DNA of 64,000 nt from Haloferax sulfurifontis ATCC BAA-897 (GCF_000337835.1 NZ_AOLM01000003.1:186001-250000), one strand, 5' to 3'. Numbered from the stretch's first letter, positions 54,947-62,832 are shown. The notes: generated from the sequence alone by a model not told the origin. Numbers and translations: made by a program.

Positions 54947-55120
54947 CGCTTGTGGATGGACGATGTACATCCCTATTAATTATCGCATGTCCTCGTCTCG
55001 CGGCCGTTCGGGAGTCACGCCGGGGGCGACGAACTCGAGCGGAGCGGACACGAGAGAGACGGGGAAATCGGAAACGGAAGAACCGAGAGACGAGAGAAAC
55101 GACGGAGTCGCGAGAACGCG

Positions 55121-56617
55121 TTACTCGCTCGGGCTGTAGTTCGGCGCTTCGTCGGTAATCATCACGTCGTGGGGGTGGCCTTCGGTCTGGCCGGCAGACG
55201 AGACGCGGACGAAGCGAGCGCGCTCTTTGACCTCGGAGATAGTCTCCGCGCCGACGTAGCCCATACCGGACTGCATGCCGCCGACGAGCTGGTGGAGTTC
55301 GGACGCGAGCGAACCCTTGTACGGCGTCGCGGCCTCGACGCCCTCGGGGACGTACTCCTCGTCTTCGTTGTCCTCTTTGAGGTAGCGGTCGGCACCGCCG
55401 GACTGCATCGCGCCGACGGAGCCCATGCCGCGGTACTGCTTGTACTTCTTGCCGTTCATCGTGATGACGCGGCCGGGTGCCTCGTCGGTGCCGGCGAAGT
55501 AGGAGCCGAGCATGACGGCGTCGGCACCGGCGGCGACCGCCTTGATGGCGTCGCCGGAGTAGCGGATGCCGCCGTCGGCGATGACGGGGATGTCGTAGTC
55601 GGCGGCGACGTCGGCGACTTCCGCGACGGCCGAAATCTGGGGCATGCCGGAGCCGGAGACGACGCGGGTCGTACAGATGGAACCGGGGCCGATGCCGACC
55701 TTGATGCCGTCCGCGAAGTCGACGAGTTCGGCCGCGGCCTCGCGCGTGCCGACGTTCCCGACGACCACGTCCGCTTCCACGGACTCCTTGATTTCGCGGG
55801 CGGTGTCGATGACGTTGAGGTTGTGCGCGTGGGCGCAGTCGATGAAGATGACGTCGACGCCGGCGTCGTCGGCCATCTGCGCGCGCTCGTCGTCGAACGG
55901 GCCGACGGCGACGCCGCAGACGAGGCGGCCGTCGTCGTCGCGGGCGGCGTTCTCGTACTCGCGGCGCTGGAGAATACCCTGCATCGTGACGAGGCCGACG
56001 AGGTGGCTCTCGTCGTCGATGATGGGGACGCGCTCTATCTTGTGGTCGTACATGAGTTCGAGCGCGTCGCGGGCGGTCACGTCGCGCTCGGCCGTGATGA
56101 CCTCGTCCGTCATGGCCTCGACGACCTCGTCGGACTCGCCGACTTCGAGGTACGGGCGGATGTCCGTGCCGGAGATGATGCCGAGGACCACGTCGTCGTC
56201 GTCGACGACGGGCGCGCCGGAGACGCCGGCGCGCTCCATCATCTCGTCGACCTCGCTTATCGTCTGGCCGGGGTTGGCCGTGACCACGTCTTCGCGGCGG
56301 ATGACGAGTTCGTCGGCGCGCTTGACGCGCTCGATTTCGCGGACCATCTGCTCGGCGTTCATGTTGCGGTGGAGCACGCCGAGACCGCCCTCGCGGGCCA
56401 TCCCCATAGCCATCCCGCTTTCGGTGACGGTGTCCATCGCCGCAGAAAGGATGGGAATGTTGAGTTCGACGTTCTTCGAGACGCGCGTCGAAACGTCGGC
56501 GTCGTCGGGTTCGACGCGACTCTCCATCGGGCGGAGCAGTACGTCGTCGAATGTGAGGGATTCGGGTACCCGTAGCTTCTCGGTGAAGGGTTCTCGGTCA
56601 GGAACGTCGTTCGCCAT
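55121..56617 (-). CDS. guaB: Inosine-5'-monophosphate dehydrogenase (IMPDH)
   Basis: Converts IMP to XMP, the first step of GMP synthesis. 498 residues with a tandem CBS (Bateman) domain at about 95-215 and the active-site loop GPGSICTTRVVSGSGMPQ near 318-335 (catalytic Cys). Opening LRVPESLTFDDVLLRP and closing GMQSGMGYVGAETISEVKER are family motifs. ATG 56617 (MANDVPDREPFTEKLR) is chosen; the longer frame to 56683 is an extension with no homology. A CCTTTTG element at about -28 fits leaderless initiation. Confidence 0.97.
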   Translation of the reverse strand: MANDVPDREPFTEKLRVPESLTFDDVLLRPMESRVEPDDADVSTRVSKNVELNIPILSAAMDTVTESGMAMGMAREGGLGVLHRNMNAEQMVREIERVKRADELVIRREDVVTANPGQTISEVDEMMERAGVSGAPVVDDDDVVLGIISGTDIRPYLEVGESDEVVEAMTDEVITAERDVTARDALELMYDHKIERVPIIDDESHLVGLVTMQGILQRREYENAARDDDGRLVCGVAVGPFDDERAQMADDAGVDVIFIDCAHAHNLNVIDTAREIKESVEADVVVGNVGTREAAAELVDFADGIKVGIGPGSICTTRVVSGSGMPQISAVAEVADVAADYDIPVIADGGIRYSGDAIKAVAAGADAVMLGSYFAGTDEAPGRVITMNGKKYKQYRGMGSVGAMQSGGADRYLKEDNEDEEYVPEGVEAATPYKGSLASELHQLVGGMQSGMGYVGAETISEVKERARFVRVSSAGQTEGHPHDVMITDEAPNYSPSE

Positions 56618-56944
56618 ATCAAGCGTGGTTGCGGCGACGACAAAAGGGTTGCGAGACAGCACGGGCGTGTCGATGTATCGCAAACCACATCAGCGATATG
56701 TACACGTGTGTGCTTACGCGGTCGCCTCGCGCACACCTACACGACCGCCCCTCTCTCGGCGGGCGGGGTCGCAATCGGACGACGTGGTCGTCGCCGCATC
56801 GGGGGATTCCCTCGACACGACTGTCGAGACACTCGTCCCCTCGTCACGGTGTACCGAACCGCAAGACCTTCGTGAATAATCACCATATTCACGAACGTGT
56901 ACCACGAGTTTTCCGAGATTTCAGAGTACAGCCGACGAATCATT

Positions 56945-56965
56945 GCCTTCGTTTATAAACAAGGC
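56945..56965. promoter_or_regulatory. Palindrome around a TATA-like core
   Basis: GCCTT and AAGGC flank the perfect palindrome GTTTATAAAC, with one extra base on the left side. A TATA element inside a palindrome would place a bound repressor over the promoter and allow use in either direction. Confidence 0.45.
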
Positions 56966-57005
56966 AGAAATTCCTGTGTCCCGTGCGGTCGTATCCCACA
57001 CAACG

Positions 57006-57012
57006 TTTAATA
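57006..57012 (+). promoter_or_regulatory. TATA box upstream of DUF5794 gene region
   Basis: TTTAATA centred 27 bases before an ATG at 57036. A second TATA-like ATTTAAAC lies at about 57121, so two promoters may serve the DUF5794 gene. Confidence 0.5.
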
Positions 57013-57035
57013 CTCCTGTCCTATTGTAATCTCGT

Positions 57036-57233
57036 ATGGACTCCACGCGTCCCGCCGCATCGCGCATTGCCGGTCAAACGACCTCCGACTCCGGCATTCT
57101 CTTTACAGCGATGTGGCAGACATTTAAACGGGAGTTCAATATCGGACGAAACGGGCTTCGCGTGCGGAGCGCCCGTACCCCGTTGTCCGAATTGCGATCC
57201 TATCGCCGCTTAGGCCATGGTGACGGCCAGTAA
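57036..57233 (+). CDS. Possible small leaderless ORF upstream of DUF5794
   Basis: 65 codons ending six bases before the DUF5794 start, with a TATA box at exactly leaderless distance. Against it, third-position G/C is only moderate, well below neighbouring genes, and the product (TTSDSGILFTAMWQTFK, then an Arg-rich end) shows no fold or motif. It may be a leader ORF or untranslated leader. Confidence 0.3.
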   Translation: MDSTRPAASRIAGQTTSDSGILFTAMWQTFKREFNIGRNGLRVRSARTPLSELRSYRRLGHGDGQ

Positions 57234-57239
57234 CATCGA

Positions 57240-58205
57240 ATGAGTGTCTCACGCCACCCAGTCGCCCTTCGCCTCGAGCAACAGGTCGGGGGTGCCACCC
57301 GACTGCTCGCCACCGTCATGGGACTGCCCCTCATCGACGGTATCTTCCCCGCACTCATCATCGCGGGGGCGTTGACGACTTCAGCGGGCGACCCCTCGAT
57401 TGCGGGCATCCTCCAGACCGGGCTCCTCATCTTCGGCGGCTCCGCGACGGTCGCGGTCATCCTCGCCGAGATGGACGGCACGCGCCGCGAACAGCTCACG
57501 TCCATCCTCCTGCTCGGCGCGCTGCTCATCCCGGTCGCCGTCGCCGAAGCCGCCGTCGCCGAGACCATCGAGACGCTCCTGAACTTCGAGGTGTTCCACC
57601 GCTTCGCCGGCCTCGTCATCCTCGCCGTGGCGGCGAAGACGGCCTCCTCGAAGGTCGGCGAGTACCTCCCGTCGCCGAGCGTCATCATCGGCCTCGGCCT
57701 CGTCGCGAGCTTCAACCCCGCCGGGTTCGAACTCATCGTCACCCCCGACCCGATGCGTCTGCTCAGCGCCGGCGCGGCGGCCGGCACGGGCGTCGGCTTC
57801 GCCGGTGCCGTCGCGCTGTTCGCCCCGCGGCTCCGCGGCAACGTCGACATCGACCTCTTCCGCTTCGGAAGCTCGGTCGCCCTCGGCATGCTGGCGCTCG
57901 AAGTGCTCGGCCTGATGCCGACGCAGGCGCCCGTCGCCCTCGGCGTCCTCGGCGTCACCGCGCTGTTCGCGTTCGACCCCGGCTCCGACGGCGCTGACCT
58001 CGACGAGTTCGTCGACGACGCCCCCGCCACCGAGTCGGCCACGCCCGACGCCAACGCCAACGGGGCGGTCGCCGACGGCGGCGACGACGTCGAGACGTCC
58101 GAGGACTACGACGCGCTGGTCGACGACGACGACGACGATAACGACGGCTCCGCTCCGGGGTACGGCTACCCCGGCGAAGAGGAGTCCCGCGCGCCCTGGC
58201 TGTAA
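57240..58205 (+). CDS. DUF5794 membrane protein
   Basis: 321 residues; six or seven hydrophobic helices in the first 240 residues (LLATVMGLPLIDGIFPALIIAGAL is the first), followed by a strongly acidic cytoplasmic tail of about 75 residues with an Asp run. Conserved in haloarchaea, function unknown. Starts ATG 57240. Confidence 0.8.
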   Translation: MSVSRHPVALRLEQQVGGATRLLATVMGLPLIDGIFPALIIAGALTTSAGDPSIAGILQTGLLIFGGSATVAVILAEMDGTRREQLTSILLLGALLIPVAVAEAAVAETIETLLNFEVFHRFAGLVILAVAAKTASSKVGEYLPSPSVIIGLGLVASFNPAGFELIVTPDPMRLLSAGAAAGTGVGFAGAVALFAPRLRGNVDIDLFRFGSSVALGMLALEVLGLMPTQAPVALGVLGVTALFAFDPGSDGADLDEFVDDAPATESATPDANANGAVADGGDDVETSEDYDALVDDDDDDNDGSAPGYGYPGEEESRAPWL

Positions 58206-58218
58206 CCCGCCGGGCGAC

Positions 58219-58223
58219 TTTTT
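58219..58223 (+). terminator. Oligo-T terminator after the DUF5794 gene
   Basis: Five T residues after GGGCGAC, 14 bases past the stop. Confidence 0.4.
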
Positions 58224-58247
58224 CTCCCGGCAGACCAAGCCCGTCGC

Positions 58248-58634
58248 ATGCGACGGACCTTCGATATCCGAACCGAGCGCCGGCTTCAGGTCGTCGATGT
58301 GACCGACGAAGTCGAGGCGGCGCTTCCGCTGGGGGACGACGGCGCCTGTACGGTCTTCTCGAAACACACGACGACCGGCGTCTGCGTCAACGAGGCCGAG
58401 TCGCGGCTTCTCGGCGACATCGAGTCGATGCTCGCCGAGGCGGTCCCCGACGACGGCTGGGCCCACGACGAACTCGACGGCAACGCCGATGCGCACCTCC
58501 GGGCGCTCCTCGTCGGCAACGGCGTCTCGATACCCGTCGCCGACGGCAACCTCGACCTCGGCCGGTGGCAGTCGGTCCTCCTCGTGGAGTGCGACGGCCC
58601 GCGCACCCGGACCGTGACGGTAGCGACGCCCTGA
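58248..58634 (+). CDS. YjbQ-family (UPF0047) protein
   Basis: 128 residues with the conserved FSKHTTTGVCVNEAE and HDELDGNADAHLRALLVG motifs, bearing His, Asp and Glu residues thought to bind metal. Members can replace thiamine-phosphate synthase in bacteria, but the natural reaction is unsettled. Confidence 0.9.
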   Translation: MRRTFDIRTERRLQVVDVTDEVEAALPLGDDGACTVFSKHTTTGVCVNEAESRLLGDIESMLAEAVPDDGWAHDELDGNADAHLRALLVGNGVSIPVADGNLDLGRWQSVLLVECDGPRTRTVTVATP

Positions 58635-58735
58635 ATCCTCTCGGGGTGCGGTCTCGTGGACGACGGAGTTGTCGACTCCCAACCGACGCCGACCGCTGGC
58701 GGAGGGCTTACTTACTTCGGGACGGTTGCACGGGT

Positions 58736-58963
58736 ATGAGCAACCGCGTCGTACAAGGACGGATGGTCACGCCCGAGACGCTCGCCGAACTCGTCGAGGG
58801 CGAGCGCCCGATGGACGCCGAGCCGATTCAGGACGCCGACTTCGACTGCCCGGAGTGCGGCGAGAACGTCATCCAGGTGGGCTACATGCCGAGCGTGACG
58901 GAGTTCGTGACAGCCTACAAGTGTCAGGAGTGCGACTGGGCCGACGACGACCGCGACGAGTAG
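58736..58963 (+). CDS. DUF5795 small zinc-ribbon protein
   Basis: 75 residues with two CxxC pairs (DCPECG and KCQECD) forming a zinc ribbon, acidic elsewhere. Haloarchaea-specific. Its promoter is not obvious in the 100 bases upstream. Confidence 0.82.
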   Translation: MSNRVVQGRMVTPETLAELVEGERPMDAEPIQDADFDCPECGENVIQVGYMPSVTEFVTAYKCQECDWADDDRDE

Positions 58964-59019
58964 AATCGAAACCCCTTTAAGAAAAATCGCCATACGAGAG
59001 AGTGCAGACAGAACGAATC

Positions 59020-59196
59020 GGGGCTGTGGCCAAGCCCGGCATGGCGACTGACTCCAGAGGCTTGGCGCCCGGGACGACACTCCAGCTGATATACTGAGCG
59101 ACCGACTGATCATCGGTCGTGTTGACGACCCTCTGGAGTTCCGAGGTGCCCACCGGAGATATCAGTCGATCGGGGGTTCAAATCCCTCCGGCCCCA
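59020..59196 (+). tRNA. tRNA-Trp (anticodon CCA) with a 103-base intron
   Basis: Exon 1 (59020-59057) runs from GGGGCTG through anticodon CCA (59054-59056) to G37; exon 2 (59161-59196) continues ATCAGTC, with T-arm GGGGGTTCAAATCCC and discriminator A, and the acceptor stem closes with CGGCCCC. The intron is 59058-59160. Its position between nucleotides 37 and 38 and length of 103 match the H. volcanii tRNA-Trp intron, which is a box C/D RNA directing 2'-O-methylation. TTTAAGA at about 58974 upstream is the likely TATA box. CCA is not encoded. Confidence 0.95.
59058..59160 (+). ncRNA. Box C/D guide RNA within the tRNA-Trp intron
   Basis: Two guide segments are complementary to the tRNA exons. 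CTGATAT (59086-59092) pairs with ATATCAG (59159-59165), placing U39 opposite base 59089, exactly five bases before the box D motif CTGA (59094-59097). CCTCTGGAGT (59130-59139) pairs with ACTCCAGAGG (59051-59060), placing C34 opposite base 59136, five bases before a degenerate CCGA box (59141-59144). This fits methylation at Um39 and Cm34. TGATCAT at 59107 is a C'-like element. Confidence 0.85.
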
Positions 59197-59489
59197 TACC
59201 TAAAATAACCTTTTTGTTGGGAGTAATAAAGGAAGAGAGCAACTGCGCTAACCTTACGTTAGTCCCCTCTCAGGCGGTGATTCCGCGTGAGTCTCGCGCC
59301 CTCAAAGCACGCGGGAGAATGCGCTGAAGCCGACCAGATTTAGCGCGTCGACGGCTTTGAAGCCGCATCGAAGTCCGAAGGCGACCCGTCGTCGGTATCT
59401 CGGTGCGCTCGAACGGTACCGACTCATCGAACAAGAAGACGCGACGCGAGGGACCCGGTATCGGCTCGTCGAGCCGTGATTCTCACAGG
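59197..59489. other. Gap after tRNA-Trp with a gene relic
   Basis: A T5 stretch at 59211-59215 can end the tRNA transcript. The rest contains no intact gene. On the plus strand, about 59390-59480 reads as the last 30 or so residues of a winged-helix protein (RYLGALERYRLIEQEDATRG, then TRYRLVEP and TGA) without an upstream start. This looks like a decayed 3' end left by recombination next to the tRNA. Confidence 0.55.
59211..59215 (+). terminator. Oligo-T terminator of tRNA-Trp
   Basis: Five T residues 15 bases past the tRNA 3' end, in an AT-rich stretch. Confidence 0.5.
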
Positions 59490-59894
59490 CTACGGTGCGG
59501 CGGCACCGACGTTGTTGTTCGAATCCTTGAACGGAAGGTCGATTTCGAGACCGTCGTAGGCTAATACTGGTTTCTTCGGGAGTCCCGGCCCACCGCCTTC
59601 GAAGTCGATGACACCGATATCGGCCAGCTCGGTCAGATTTCGATGGACCTGCTTGTAGTCACGGTCCACCAACTCCGCGGCTTCGCGGATGCTGTCAGGC
59701 TCGGACTCGGAGATCGCCTCTAGCAGTTCGAGATTCTTCGGGCTGAGCAGTCGACTGAGTTCTGCGAACGAGTCGAAGTTCAGCACCGGCTGAGCGTCTT
59801 CGAGTTCTTCGCCTGCTTGTGCCGCTTTGAGCCGCTGTCTCGTGCTTTTGTCGAGGTCGTTCCCCTCACCAACCGTCACTTTGAGCTTCGTCAT
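59490..59894 (-). CDS. HVO_A0114-type winged-helix DNA-binding protein (antitoxin candidate)
   Basis: 134 residues with an N-terminal helical segment and a MarR-like winged helix (LLEAISESEPDSIREAAELVDRDYKQVHRNLTELADIGVIDF). It starts at ATG 59894 behind a GGAG ribosome site; the longer frame upstream overlaps the partner gene and is not coding. Together with the TumE-like protein immediately upstream it forms a toxin-antitoxin pair of the type annotated as TumE plus HVO_A0114-family. As the DNA-binding partner it presumably represses the operon through the inverted repeat at 60244-60267. Confidence 0.8.
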   Translation of the reverse strand: MTKLKVTVGEGNDLDKSTRQRLKAAQAGEELEDAQPVLNFDSFAELSRLLSPKNLELLEAISESEPDSIREAAELVDRDYKQVHRNLTELADIGVIDFEGGGPGLPKKPVLAYDGLEIDLPFKDSNNNVGAAAP

Positions 59895-59917
59895 GTTTGT
59901 CTCCTCTCCGTGATTTC

Positions 59918-60223
59918 TCACGTTTCCCAGTCCCAAGAGATGGACGACATCTCCTCGGCCTCTTCTTTGAAGCGGTCGTAGAGCGTCAGCATCCCAGGGA
60001 AGTCGATTATCTCGACTTCGGACCCGGCATGTCGCTCGTGACCTTTCGTCCGTTCGTGGGCGTTGTCGTACCGGAGGATGGTGTCCCCAGCAATCTTGCC
60101 GAGATGGAGGCTGTAGTCCCACCCACTAGGATACGTTTCGTCCTCCGTTTGGCGGATGGTTACATTGACGACGTAGTCGTCTTTGACAGCCTTCCAGTCT
60201 GCAATCGTGATGTAGGGCGCCAT
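59918..60223 (-). CDS. TumE-family toxin (DUF6516-like)
   Basis: 101 residues starting MAPYITIADWKAVKDDYVVNVTIRQTEDETYPSGWDYSLHL, resembling proteins of the TumE/DUF6516 family, found next to helix-turn-helix antitoxins in archaea and bacteria. Only 23 bases precede the antitoxin gene. The toxic activity of this family is not firmly known to me. First gene of the pair; an operator-like repeat covers its TATA region. Confidence 0.75.
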   Translation of the reverse strand: MAPYITIADWKAVKDDYVVNVTIRQTEDETYPSGWDYSLHLGKIAGDTILRYDNAHERTKGHERHAGSEVEIIDFPGMLTLYDRFKEEAEEMSSISWDWET

Positions 60224-60243
60224 CCGTTATCCTATGTTATTGG

Positions 60244-60267
60244 GTCCATAGGAATAAGCCTATGGAC
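60244..60267 (-). promoter_or_regulatory. Operator of the toxin-antitoxin pair
   Basis: Perfect 9-base inverted repeat GTCCATAGG (60244-60252), six-base spacer, CCTATGGAC (60259-60267), lying 21-44 bases upstream of the toxin start and covering the place of the TATA box. A further CCTAT half site is at 60231-60235. This is the usual arrangement for autorepression by an antitoxin. Confidence 0.75.
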
Positions 60268-60379
60268 TTATCCACATATGTCCCCCGGTGGCTCTGTTGA
60301 AATCTCAGTTGATGCCGTGCTGAATACGAACGTATATCCCAGTCCCAGTATGTGGTCGCACAGCCAACCTCAAGAGCTC

Positions 60380-61702
60380 TCACTCAGGGAAGCTAACTTC
60401 CAGATGGTTCTTCTCAATCTCATCAGCTAATTCTCTCAGAATAGCGCCATGTCCATCGTAATCATCCCGATTCTCTAAGAAAAACAGAAGCAAACGTTCC
60501 ACATAACGCCGAGCAGTCTCCAGAGAATCCTCACCTAGTGTGGTTTTACCACCTCCATGAGCGACACCCCAGACGCCGCTCCGCTCATCGTAGAGATTAC
60601 TGAACCCATCGAAGATGTTCTGCCTCTCCTCAAAATCGTCTCCTAAAATGATTGCCACACGTTGTGCCAGCATGTTCTTTGAAAGATTACTCTTGCCAGA
60701 ACAGAGCGCCTCAGCGACTATCATCAAATCGGCAAATGCAACTCTATCGCTCTCACGGATATAGCTTGAATTGAACCGCTCGACGGACATCTTTTGGTTT
60801 GGCTCCATTGATTCGAAATCCATCGATTTTAGCATATCATAGAGGCGTTTCAGTTCGTCAATATCGGTTGCCTCCATGCTCCCTACAACAAACAAAGGCC
60901 GTACAGTCCGTCGTCTCGTCGTGATCTCTCCTCCCCATGCGCAGGGTGAGTGGTCATAGTGATTTGAATACCCGACATCACCCGGAAACGCCAATCTAAG
61001 AGCTGTAATAACACTCCTGATTCTGTGCTGTGCCTCTCGGAGCTCTTCAAAACCAATATTCCCACAACCGATGCTATTCACAGTCTTCTCTACAACCTGC
61101 TCAAATTCGAACAAGAAATGGGTCGATGTATCGTCCCAGTCTTCTGGTATGGATCCACCCATCGGAGATTCAAAGTCCGTGACTAACTCTATGTCTGACT
61201 TCTGTACTCTTCGAATTCGACTTTTATCGTCTAACTCGATTAGCTCGCCTTCATAGCTTAGACCATGAAGCGGAACGAAACTTCGAACCAAAAACTCCTC
61301 GGCAAGTAGATCTCTTTTGTATTCTAGATAGACTTTTTCAAATTCATGGTCAGTAAATGTGAGATTCCGATTGTTTTCTGCAAATACATTCACTGCAAAA
61401 CCAATTAAAATCTCACCTAAACCTCTCCGATTGTTATGGTACTTCGAAATTACCTCGTAGTTTCCGATCGCAAAATCGAGACACTCATCATATTCCGCTA
61501 AATCACGAATCGCCTTGTGTCGTTGATAGAAGAACTTCTCAAATTTGAGCCGAACATCATCGCGCCATGTGATCTCCCCACGATCATATTCTAAAATCTG
61601 TTTCGTAGGTTGTTTTTCAACAAGATGAAATTCGTCAGCAAGTTCATCTTGGACGGCGTCAACGAATGCTCGGAATTTCTCTTTTAATTCCGGTTCCTGC
61701 AT
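60380..61702 (-). CDS. HEPN/ApeA-like protein of unknown function, AT-rich
   Basis: 440 residues. The C-terminal 130 residues follow the Apea-like HEPN pattern: FADLMIVAEALCSG, KNMLAQRVAIILGDDFEERQNIFDGFSNLYDERSGVWGVAHGGGK, then a helix ETARRYVERLLLFFLE. The potential RNase motif is R-x7-H here rather than the usual R-x4-6-H, so activity is uncertain. The N-terminal 300 residues are not recognised. Base composition and codon use are much more AT-rich than the rest of the window, indicating recent acquisition. TATA at 61728-61735 supports the ATG at 61702. Confidence 0.65.
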   Translation of the reverse strand: MQEPELKEKFRAFVDAVQDELADEFHLVEKQPTKQILEYDRGEITWRDDVRLKFEKFFYQRHKAIRDLAEYDECLDFAIGNYEVISKYHNNRRGLGEILIGFAVNVFAENNRNLTFTDHEFEKVYLEYKRDLLAEEFLVRSFVPLHGLSYEGELIELDDKSRIRRVQKSDIELVTDFESPMGGSIPEDWDDTSTHFLFEFEQVVEKTVNSIGCGNIGFEELREAQHRIRSVITALRLAFPGDVGYSNHYDHSPCAWGGEITTRRRTVRPLFVVGSMEATDIDELKRLYDMLKSMDFESMEPNQKMSVERFNSSYIRESDRVAFADLMIVAEALCSGKSNLSKNMLAQRVAIILGDDFEERQNIFDGFSNLYDERSGVWGVAHGGGKTTLGEDSLETARRYVERLLLFFLENRDDYDGHGAILRELADEIEKNHLEVSFPE

Positions 61703-61727
61703 ATTCTACGCGGTTCGTATCATATTG

Positions 61728-61760
61728 ACATATATCTCTGGGTGGGGAAACGCCACCCAG
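61728..61760 (-). promoter_or_regulatory. Promoter of the HEPN-like gene with upstream inverted repeat
   Basis: ACATATAT/GATATATG-type TATA at 61728-61735 is about 29 bases from the start codon. Directly upstream is CTGGGTGG (61738-61745), seven bases, CCACCCAG (61753-61760), a perfect 8-base inverted repeat that could bind a regulator beside the transcription-factor-B site. Confidence 0.5.
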
Positions 61761-61999
61761 ACTGATTCGCTCATCTTGCCAATCGACAGACTGCGCTAGG
61801 ATTCGTTCATTCGCCCAGTTTCGCTCATTCGAAAGAAGAGACGCGAGAGTGCGACAAAGCCGGGGATCAGAACGTCGAATCCTTCCGGGGCACTTAATGT
61901 CAATTCTAACGCAGGGTTTTAACACGGAGTAGCGACGCTCTCGCGTGGGTTCTCTCCCACTCGGGAGACGGTTGCCCCACGAGACTCACGAACCCGTAC
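61761..61999. other. Gap at the right edge of the accessory patch
   Basis: No gene supported. Contains repeated short motifs (CGCTCATTCG / TTCGTTCATTCGCC) around 61765-61835 and returns to high GC by about 61940. No copy of the tRNA-Trp 3' end was found here. Confidence 0.6.
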
Positions 62000-62257
62000 T
62001 CACAGGAGAAGCGCGAGGGTACCCAGCGCGACGCCCGCGGCCACGACGACCACCAGCCGAACCGCCTGCTCGTCGGGCACGCGAAAAACGCCCGCCGCCA
62101 TCACCGAGGCGAACGCGCCGAGGAGCGCGCCCCGGAGAACCCCGGCCGCGCCCGCGACTGAGTCCGCCGGAACCAACACGCTGAGCGCGACCAGTCCCGC
62201 GAGTCCGACGAGAACCAACGCGCCGTCGCGCCGGAGGTCACGCGGCTGTTTCTCCAT
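62000..62257 (-). CDS. Small membrane protein of unknown function
   Basis: 85 residues, three hydrophobic helices (LVLVGLAGLVALSVLV, VLRGALLGAFASVMAAGVF, LVVVVAAGVALGTLALLL) after a basic start MEKQPRDLRRDG. No motif. Haloarchaeal codon use. Confidence 0.65.
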   Translation of the reverse strand: MEKQPRDLRRDGALVLVGLAGLVALSVLVPADSVAGAAGVLRGALLGAFASVMAAGVFRVPDEQAVRLVVVVAAGVALGTLALLL

Positions 62258-62362
62258 CGCGCTGAGTTAGTGTGCTCTGTTTGAAAAGTATTGGTGCCCG
62301 TCCCGGAAGATATTACCACAAAAATACCAATCGATTATAGTCGCTCGGGGTGACGGCGCGGT

Positions 62363-62743
62363 ATGGTACGGGACACAGCGCATCGACTCGCCGAGTATCT
62401 GAGCAGGCGCATCGGCGACGGGCTTCGGACGGTCGTCATCGCCGCCGGCGACGACTACGAACTGGAATACATCCGCGACGACCTCTCGGAGCGGTACACC
62501 GAACGGACGCTGGGGGAGGCCGTCTCCGACCTCAGCGTCGAGACGCCGTTCACAACTCCCGGTGCCGACTCGCATCCGGCCGGCGAGCGCCGCGCCGTCG
62601 TCTACTACTACGAGAACGCGTTCGTCCTGCAGTTTCCCTTCTCCGAGGCGGAGCGAATCATCATCAGCATCGGAACCGACGCGGGGACCGACCTCCTGCG
62701 GTTCATCGAGGACTGCCGGCGCATCGTCGACCGGAACAACTGA
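62363..62743 (+). CDS. Conserved haloarchaeal protein (DUF7522-like)
   Basis: 126 residues, soluble, alpha/beta ([27 protein letters not shown] near 22). No catalytic motif recognised. Similar short proteins are widespread in haloarchaea; role unknown. Confidence 0.65.
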   Translation: MVRDTAHRLAEYLSRRIGDGLRTVVIAAGDDYELEYIRDDLSERYTERTLGEAVSDLSVETPFTTPGADSHPAGERRAVVYYYENAFVLQFPFSEAERIIISIGTDAGTDLLRFIEDCRRIVDRNN

Positions 62744-62832
62744 GCACCGGGGCGTTCGCGTCGCGGGCCCGCCGGCCGCGGCGACGTCGCCGGGGCACAA
62801 CGATTTTCTCTCAGGCGGCCGAGGGGAGAGTG

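Larger units (their letters stand above)
56618..57035. other. Long intergenic region between guaB and DUF5794 genes
   Basis: A 418-base gap. The first half (to about 56880) is GC-rich with no supported gene; an ORF beginning at 56700 on the plus strand has no haloarchaeal codon pattern. The second half (56880-57035) is AT-rich and carries promoter-like elements, including an imperfect palindrome centred on a TATA sequence (56945-56965) and TTTAATA at 57006-57012. Confidence 0.7.

Noticed and set aside
56700-56958. Plus-strand ORF between guaB and DUF5794
   Set aside because: Product is basic, Pro/His/Arg-rich without motif, and codon use does not match; lies in an intergenic region.
61745-61925. 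Minus-strand ORF in the gap right of the HEPN-like gene
   Set aside because: It has no recognisable domain or start signal and reads through short repeated sequence.
61900-61999. Possible attachment-site copy of the tRNA-Trp 3' end
   Set aside because: Only a GGGTTC-sized match near 61950 exists; a genuine attL/attR pair needs a longer identity, which I did not find.
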